The notes under the pieces are model-generated. The model was given only the letters and a program-made list of their open reading frames with translations. It was not told where the DNA came from and did no database searches. A stretch of 64,000 bases of DNA from contig JAFAZX010000015.1 of NCBI GenBank assembly GCA_019239425.1, forward strand, positions 1-64,000, written 5' to 3'. Shown piece by piece: positions 59,311 through 64,000 of this stretch. Every line of letters starts with the position of its first letter. Positions within the stretch are counted from its first letter, which is position 1. A program made the translations under genes and the position numbers. The DNA is from Acidobacteriota bacterium. Lineage in GTDB: Bacteria; Acidobacteriota; Blastocatellia; Pyrinomonadales; Pyrinomonadaceae.

Positions 59311-60417
59311 ATGAGACAGTTCAAGAAAACTTCACTGCTGAGCCTTTTGGCGCTGGCCTTCGTCTGCACCTGCGGCTTGAGCCTGGCGCGCGCGGACGCG
59401 GGCGATCTGCGCGTCATCTCGGCGCGGGCCGGCGGCGTCAACCTCGTCGCGGGCGACGTGCGTGTGCGGCGCGCGGCGTCGGCCGACTGGGCCACCCTCT
59501 CGACCGCAGACGAGTTGAAGAGCGGCGACACCGTCCGCACGGGTTCCGCCGGGCGGGTGGAGATTCTGCTCAACCCCGGCTCCTACTTCCGCGCGGGCGT
59601 AAACACCGAGTTCACGCTCGCCAGCGCCGACCTCAACGACCTGCGCGTGGAGATCGCGCGCGGCAGCGCCGTCGTCGAGGCGATGGGTTACGGCGACGGC
59701 GGCACGAGCGTCTTGATCGACGTAGCCATGCCCGACGCGCTCGTCAAGATCGTACGCAGCGGCGTCTACCGCTTCAACGCGCAGTCGGGCGCCCCGGCCG
59801 AGGTGTCCGTGGCGAAGGGGCGCGCGCTCGTCGGCAGCATGGTCATTAAGGGCGGCAAACTCGCGCGCGTGTCGGGCGACACCGCCGAGGTGGTCAAGCT
59901 CGACAAGAAGTGGCGCGACGACCTCGACCAGTGGAGCCGCGACCGCGGCAAGGAGTTGGCGAAGGCCAACGAGCGGGTCAACCGCCGCGCCCTGCGCGAC
60001 GCCCTCAGCGCGGGCAGCTTCAACAACATCTTCGGCCGGCGCAACGACCCGTTCGGCCTCTGGTACTACAGCGCCGCCACGAACTGCTACACCTTCCTGC
60101 CCTTCGGCTGGGGCTGGCGCTCGCCCTACGGCTACGGCTACGGCCTCGGGCTGTGGCGGCCGTACCCCGACCCGAGCGCGGGCTGGATTCCGGCGTACGT
60201 CCCGCCCGCCAGCGGCGGCAGCACGGCCTACAACCCGGGTGGCGGCAGTACGGGTGGCGGCAACACGGGCGGCGGCGGTTATAACCCCGGCGGCGGCGGG
60301 CGCGACTACACGCCCATGACGCCCACGCCCGTCACCTCGCCCTCGAGCGTCTCGCCGATGGAGCGGCCGACGCGCGAGCGCAGCATCGAACCCGGCTCGC
60401 GCCCGAACCAGAATTAA
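59311..60417 (+). CDS. FecR-domain exported protein
   Basis: A 368-residue exported protein. I use the ATG at 59311 (AAGGTGGTGCCCAC upstream). The signal peptide ends SLARADAG. A FecR-like domain follows (about 30-220: ADEL-KSGDTVRTGSAGRVEILL and ASADLNDLRVEIARGSAVVE). The C-terminal third is a Trp/Tyr/Gly-rich linker (FLPFGWGWRSPYGYGYGLG) and a low-complexity Gly/Ser/Thr/Pro tail. FecR domains without a TonB partner are common in acidobacteria as surface proteins of unknown role. No sigma factor accompanies it. A hairpin repeat follows the stop. Confidence 0.85.
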   Translation: MRQFKKTSLLSLLALAFVCTCGLSLARADAGDLRVISARAGGVNLVAGDVRVRRAASADWATLSTADELKSGDTVRTGSAGRVEILLNPGSYFRAGVNTEFTLASADLNDLRVEIARGSAVVEAMGYGDGGTSVLIDVAMPDALVKIVRSGVYRFNAQSGAPAEVSVAKGRALVGSMVIKGGKLARVSGDTAEVVKLDKKWRDDLDQWSRDRGKELAKANERVNRRALRDALSAGSFNNIFGRRNDPFGLWYYSAATNCYTFLPFGWGWRSPYGYGYGLGLWRPYPDPSAGWIPAYVPPASGGSTAYNPGGGSTGGGNTGGGGYNPGGGGRDYTPMTPTPVTSPSSVSPMERPTRERSIEPGSRPNQN

Positions 60418-60454
60418 GTAGATTCTCTCGCAGACGCGAACCGCGCTGCCGAGA

Positions 60455-60531
60455 GTTAACCACAGAGACACAGAGGCACAGCTTGGAGTGAATCACTCAA
60501 CAAGCTGTGCCTCTGTGTCTCTGTGGTTAAC
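60455..60531. repeat. Perfect 30-bp inverted repeat, CACAGAGA octad class
   Basis: GTTAACCACAGAGACACAGA and its extension (60455-60484) are exactly complementary to 60502-60531, with a 17-base loop. The units CACAGAGA, CACAGAGG, CACAGCTT give period 8. It lies between convergent genes and ends next to the GDPD stop codon. Confidence 0.9.
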
Positions 60532-61440
60532 TTATTGTCCGGGGCGGCCGAGGACTTTGAGAAGGCGGTCGGGGTAGTCGGTCATGATGCCGTCCACGCC
60601 CATCTCTAAGAGGCGGCGCATGTCGCCCTCGCCGTTGATTGTCCAGGCGTGGACGCGTAGGCCGCGGCCGTGCGCGGCCCTGACGAAGTCCTGTGTCAGG
60701 ACGTGTACCCCGCCCGCGCGCTCCGGCACCTGTAGCGCCTGCATCGGCGGGCTGTAGGAAGCGGCCAGCCCCGCGCTTTCGAGCGTGAGGAAACTCGCGA
60801 CCTCGCCCGTCGCGGCCGAGGTCGCGACCTCCGGACACTCGCGCCGGAACTCGGCCAGGATGCTCCCGCTGAAGGACGCGACCAGAACCCTCTCCGCCAT
60901 GCCGCGCTCGCGAATCATCCGGCAGAGCGGCGCGACAATCGAGGGCGCCCCCTGCTTCGGCTCGATGTTGAAGCGCATGCGCGGCAGAGCCTCGAAGACC
61001 TCGCGCAAGGTGGGCACGGTGACGCCCTGGCCTCTCAGAGGGAACGTACGCCCGCCGTCGGTCGAGAAGCGGTAGGCTGCGTCCAGCCTCTTCAACTCGG
61101 CGAGCGTCAGAGAGCCGACGCGGCCCGCGCCGTCCGTCGTGCGCTCGACGCCCTCGTCGTGAAAGATGACCAGTTCGCCGTCGGCCGTCGCGTGCACGTC
61201 CGTCTCGATCACGTCGACGCCCGCCGCCGCCGCGCGCTCGAAGGCGTAGAGCGTGTTCTCGGGCCAGAGTCCCGCGCCGCCGCGGTGCGCGATGGCGAGC
61301 GCGCGGCCCGCGTCCCCCTTGAAGTATTGATGCTCAGGCACGACCGAACCCTTCGTTCGCCACAGCACCGCGTAGACCGCGCAGCCCGCCAGCAGGACTG
61401 CGAGCAACGGGGCCGCCAGCCATTTCCAACGCCTTCTCAT
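60532..61440 (-). CDS. Glycerophosphodiester phosphodiesterase
   Basis: A 302-residue enzyme hydrolysing glycerophosphodiesters to glycerol-3-phosphate and an alcohol. An N-terminal membrane anchor with a possible lipobox (LLAVLLAGCAVYAV) precedes the GDPD barrel. Active-site residues appear in ALAIAHRGGAGLWPENTLYAFERA (His-Arg-Gly, Glu-Asn-Thr), VDVIETDVHATADGELVIFHDE and VLVASF. The usual TDV and HD elements are present. The ATG at 61440 overlaps the upstream stop by four bases. It is last in the operon with the desaturase-like and CPBP genes. Confidence 0.9.
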   Translation of the reverse strand: MRRRWKWLAAPLLAVLLAGCAVYAVLWRTKGSVVPEHQYFKGDAGRALAIAHRGGAGLWPENTLYAFERAAAAGVDVIETDVHATADGELVIFHDEGVERTTDGAGRVGSLTLAELKRLDAAYRFSTDGGRTFPLRGQGVTVPTLREVFEALPRMRFNIEPKQGAPSIVAPLCRMIRERGMAERVLVASFSGSILAEFRRECPEVATSAATGEVASFLTLESAGLAASYSPPMQALQVPERAGGVHVLTQDFVRAAHGRGLRVHAWTINGEGDMRRLLEMGVDGIMTDYPDRLLKVLGRPGQ

Positions 61441-62915
61441 GCTCGAACAGTCCGCGGCGCGAGCTCGCCCGCGACGATAAGGGCCGAGTGCGTGACGGCC
61501 GCGAGGCCGGCGCCGGGGAAGACCGTGTCGCCGACCATGAGGAGGTTGGGCACGCTCGTCCTGTGCGTGAGCGCGCCCGCGCCTCCCGTGAGTTCGGGCG
61601 TGCGCGGCAGGCCGCAGACCATGCCGAAGCGTCGCCGCGTGCGCTCGTAGAAGGTGCGCGGCGTGGCCGTCTCGAAGACCTCCGCGCCGGAGCCAAGCTC
61701 GGGCAGTGCGGCGTGCAGGCGCGACCAGAGTGCTTCGAGCGAGCGCGCGTCCTGCCCCTCGTGCCCCGCCTCGTCCGCGTGGAACGTGAACCACTGCTCC
61801 GCGTCGGTGAAGGCCGTGACGGTCGCGGCGCGCTTGCCCTCAGGAGCGCGCGCGTCCCAGGCGGGCGCCGCGCCGAGCATGAAGGCCGAGTCGTCCTGGC
61901 TCGCGAGAACTCTGTCCGAGGGAAGGCGGCGCGCGGCCTCTTCGTCGAGGCTCATGAAAATCTGGTAGACGCCCTGACCGCGCAGATTTTTGAGTCGAGC
62001 GCGGACGTGCGCGGGCGTGCGCTCGGCGCCGACGAGCTTGCCGAAGGTGTCCCAGGCGGTGAGGTTGCTGACGACGGCGCGCGTGGCGCCGACGGTCTCG
62101 CCCGTGAGCAGCGTGACGCCGTTCGCGCGGCCCTGCGCGTCGAAGCTGAGCCTGAGCGCGGTCGTGTCGAGACGGACAGTCCCGCCGCTCTTCGTGACCG
62201 CTTCGACGAGCGCGTCGGCGAACGCCTGTGCCCCGCCGCGCAGTTCGTGCGCGGCGCGCAGAGGCTCGGCGAGCGCGACCGCGGCGTAGAGGTAAGAGCA
62301 CGTGTCGGAGGGGCAGAGCGCGAACGTCTGTAGCTGCGCGTCGACGAAGCGTCGGAAGCGCGCGGAGGTGCCTTTGAGGTGTCGGGCCGCGGTGTCGCCG
62401 CGCGCCTTGAGGATGCGCGGGGCGAGGCGCGGCTCGGAGGCCGCGAGCCGCATGAGTTGTAGCTTCGAGGCGCAGGCCAGCGCGGGCGTCTGTCGCGCGG
62501 CGCGCCGGAGCGCGTCGGCGATTTGTGACGCGTCGCGGTAGAAGTTGACGGCCGCCCCTGCGCATTCGGGAAAGGCCGCGCCGAGCGTCTCGCAGAACTC
62601 CTCCAACCCGACGCCGACGCGCACGTCCTCGCCGCCGGGCAGGCGCACGGTGTATGCGGGCGAGACCTCGCGCGCCTCGGGCTTGGCGACGGGCAGCTCC
62701 GCGAAGACGCGCTCGTGCAGGCCCGAAGGCTCCCAGCCGGCGTAGAGTCCCGCGCCGGTCTCGAACTCGTGGCCGAGGTGTTCGAAGCTCGCGGCGCAGC
62801 CGCCCGCGCGCGAAGCCCTCTCAAGCAGACAGACGCGCGCGCCGCGCGCCGCGAGCAGCGCCGCGCAGGTCAGCCCGCCGATGCCGCCGCCGACGACTAC
62901 GACCTCGAAGCTCAT
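61437..62915 (-). CDS. FAD-dependent phytoene desaturase/isomerase-like oxidoreductase
   Basis: A 492-residue FAD protein. It has the dinucleotide-binding VVVVGGGIGGLTCAALLAARGARVCLLERA with GGCAASF, the C-terminal FAD motif (LLMVGDTVFPGAGLAAVTHSA) and the substrate-domain pattern of the CrtI/CrtO/CRTISO group. Likely substrates are carotenoids or related polyenes. No carotenoid synthesis genes flank it, so the pathway is not readable. The start is one base after the upstream CPBP stop, with GGTGAG before the ATG; translation is coupled. Confidence 0.87.
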   Translation of the reverse strand: MSFEVVVVGGGIGGLTCAALLAARGARVCLLERASRAGGCAASFEHLGHEFETGAGLYAGWEPSGLHERVFAELPVAKPEAREVSPAYTVRLPGGEDVRVGVGLEEFCETLGAAFPECAGAAVNFYRDASQIADALRRAARQTPALACASKLQLMRLAASEPRLAPRILKARGDTAARHLKGTSARFRRFVDAQLQTFALCPSDTCSYLYAAVALAEPLRAAHELRGGAQAFADALVEAVTKSGGTVRLDTTALRLSFDAQGRANGVTLLTGETVGATRAVVSNLTAWDTFGKLVGAERTPAHVRARLKNLRGQGVYQIFMSLDEEAARRLPSDRVLASQDDSAFMLGAAPAWDARAPEGKRAATVTAFTDAEQWFTFHADEAGHEGQDARSLEALWSRLHAALPELGSGAEVFETATPRTFYERTRRRFGMVCGLPRTPELTGGAGALTHRTSVPNLLMVGDTVFPGAGLAAVTHSALIVAGELAPRTVRA

Positions 62916-62916
62916 C

Positions 62917-63819
62917 TCACCACGCGCTGTGGAAGAGCTTTATGATCAGCTCGACGAGAAGCCCCGGGTCGGGCGCGGGCGGCGCCTGCTCGGGGAAGAG
63001 CTTCTCCAGGTAGGGGGCGAAGACGATGCCGAGCGACTGGATGCCGTTGAAGACCGTGTGGATGGCGACGCAGGGCAGAAGTCTCCCCGTGCGCGCGCGC
63101 ACCAGCGTGAGGACGAAGCTGAGCAGGAGGATGGTGGCGATGACGCCGTAGCTCGGGAGGTACTGCGGGACGTGTATCAGCGCGAAGAGGAGGAAGACGA
63201 CGGTGACCGCCCCGACCGCCCCGAGCAGCCGCTGCAGGGCCGAGTAGAGCATGCCGCGGAAGACGATCTCTTCGACGATGGGCGCGGTGAAGGTCGCGGC
63301 GAAGGCCGTGATGAGCGCGGCCGTGCGCGAGCTGCGCAGGATGCGCTCCAGCTCGTTCTCGGGGCTGCCCGTGGCCCAGATGATCAGAACCCCGCAGCCG
63401 TAGAGCAGCAGCGCCAGGCCGACGCTACGCCAGAAGGTGAGGCCCGCGCCCCAGTCCCAACCGAGCGTCCGCAGGAAGGGGAACTTGCCGACCCTCGTCA
63501 CGAGCACCCACGCCAGCGCGAGCGTCAAAGCGTGCGCGACGACGAGCGCGACGAGGGCCATGGCGATGGCGCCGGCGTCCTTGATGGCGAACTGGGCCAC
63601 GGCCTGTGTCGCGAGCGGGACGTGGTGATAGACGGCGTAGGCGACGACGAACACCCCCTGAAGGACGCCCATCAGCGCGAAGCTCATCAACAGCAGCCCG
63701 AGCGCGCTCCAGATGCCGTAAGGCGGGTTGTCGGGGTCGGGGTGTTCGGGCGACGGCAGCCCCTCGCGCGGCAGCTCCTCCGGCCTGCCCATCGGGATTT
63801 GAATCGGCGGATTGTCCAC
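62917..63819 (-). CDS. CPBP-family intramembrane metalloprotease
   Basis: A 300-residue membrane protein with seven or eight hydrophobic helices and the CPBP signature: IVEEIVFRGMLY (EExxxR) and LFALIHVPQYLP (the conserved His motif), plus a second His region (CVAIHTVFNG). CPBP enzymes are Abi/CaaX-type proteases acting in the membrane. I start it at the GTG at 63819 because an extended -10 (TGCTACACT) lies seven bases upstream, giving a leaderless mRNA. The track start at 63912 reads the hairpin repeat. It is first in the operon with the FAD and GDPD genes. Confidence 0.88.
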   Translation of the reverse strand: MDNPPIQIPMGRPEELPREGLPSPEHPDPDNPPYGIWSALGLLLMSFALMGVLQGVFVVAYAVYHHVPLATQAVAQFAIKDAGAIAMALVALVVAHALTLALAWVLVTRVGKFPFLRTLGWDWGAGLTFWRSVGLALLLYGCGVLIIWATGSPENELERILRSSRTAALITAFAATFTAPIVEEIVFRGMLYSALQRLLGAVGAVTVVFLLFALIHVPQYLPSYGVIATILLLSFVLTLVRARTGRLLPCVAIHTVFNGIQSLGIVFAPYLEKLFPEQAPPAPDPGLLVELIIKLFHSAW

Positions 63820-63826
63820 ACACCCG

Positions 63827-63835
63827 AGTGTAGCA
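63827..63835 (-). promoter_or_regulatory. Extended -10 promoter of the CPBP operon
   Basis: On the minus strand TGCTACACT, an extended -10 form, ends so that the start point would fall at or one base before the GTG at 63819. No -35 is seen, as expected for an extended -10. Confidence 0.65.
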
Positions 63836-63838
63836 GAA

Positions 63839-63927
<89 letters not shown>

Positions 63928-63952
<25 letters not shown>

Positions 63953-64000
63953 AGGTGGCTCTCCAACGCCTCGCTCACCTGCCGCATGAGGGCGGGGAGG
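63928..64000 (-). CDS. C-terminal end of a minus-strand gene, cut by the window edge
   Basis: The last 24 codons of a minus-strand frame read LPALMRQVSEALESHLVTVGGRQ and then a TAG stop at 63928. The helical, normal-looking residues before VTVGGRQ suggest a real gene, while VGGRQ and the stop are contributed by the GTAGGCA-class repeat. Nothing can be said about the function. This frame is too short for the ORF track. Confidence 0.45.

Overview
The window is GC-rich DNA (about two-thirds G+C by eye) and most likely chromosomal sequence from an acidobacterium, probably of the Blastocatellia/Pyrinomonadaceae type. That placement is an inference. It rests on a VWA protein matching the 'VWFA-related Acidobacterial domain' architecture, PEP-CTERM proteins with a VPEP..MILFGTGLAGIAARARRR tail, minor pilins, HAF/Calx-beta surface proteins, a zinc-domain/ankyrin protein, and dense intergenic hairpin repeats. 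There is no rRNA or tRNA gene, no CRISPR array and no recognisable IS transposase. I count about 59 genes, two of them cut by the window edges.

Layout. 0-11.6 kb is all minus strand: three PEP-CTERM-type exported proteins, murJ, an NtrC-type sigma54 response regulator, a four-gene minor pilin operon (fimT-pilV-pilW-pilX order) behind an exact -24/-12 sigma54 promoter, and a PBP4-type DacB. 12-23 kb is plus strand: an Ogg-type glycosylase, a TPR protein with two retropepsin-like domains, a PIN toxin with a small downstream partner, hicBA, a small lytic transglycosylase, an MFS transporter carrying an in-frame repeat insertion, an amidohydrolase, an AAA ATPase and acetate kinase. 23-34.6 kb is minus strand: a 1908-residue HAF/Calx-beta/DUF4214 protein, a class III aminotransferase and a paired M16 peptidase system (one active, one lacking the zinc motif). 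35-40.6 kb holds a CtpA-like S41 protease, an isochorismatase-fold hydrolase and assorted small proteins.

40.9-49.5 kb is the most accessory-looking part. A minus-strand set (small coiled-coil protein, SWIM-Rad52 fusion, HTH-like protein) diverges from an XRE repressor across a palindromic operator. Downstream on the plus strand are a visibly AT-richer orphan gene, a DUF429-like protein, an ImmA/IrrE-like protein and a stand-alone CHC2-Toprim primase, mixed with ordinary genes. 50-64 kb has an RsbU-like GAF-PP2C phosphatase, pilT, the VWA protein, the ankyrin protein, a Uma2 nuclease, an orphan HExxH protease, a FecR protein and a CPBP/carotenoid-desaturase-like/GDPD operon.

The most striking non-coding signal is a family of at least 19 intergenic inverted repeats (about 70-155 bp, one per ~3.4 kb). 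In most of them the arms are themselves degenerate tandem repeats of 7 or 8 bases (GTAGGCA, AGTGATA, GAATGGT, AAGGATG, GGGTGCT, CATTGATT, CACAGAGA), although the unit differs from copy to copy. They sit tightly between genes, often supply the stop codon of a neighbour, sometimes abut a start codon without a visible Shine-Dalgarno, and one lies in frame inside the MFS gene. Four copies of the GTAGGCA class share an internal core, so that class at least behaves like a dispersed, probably mobile, element.
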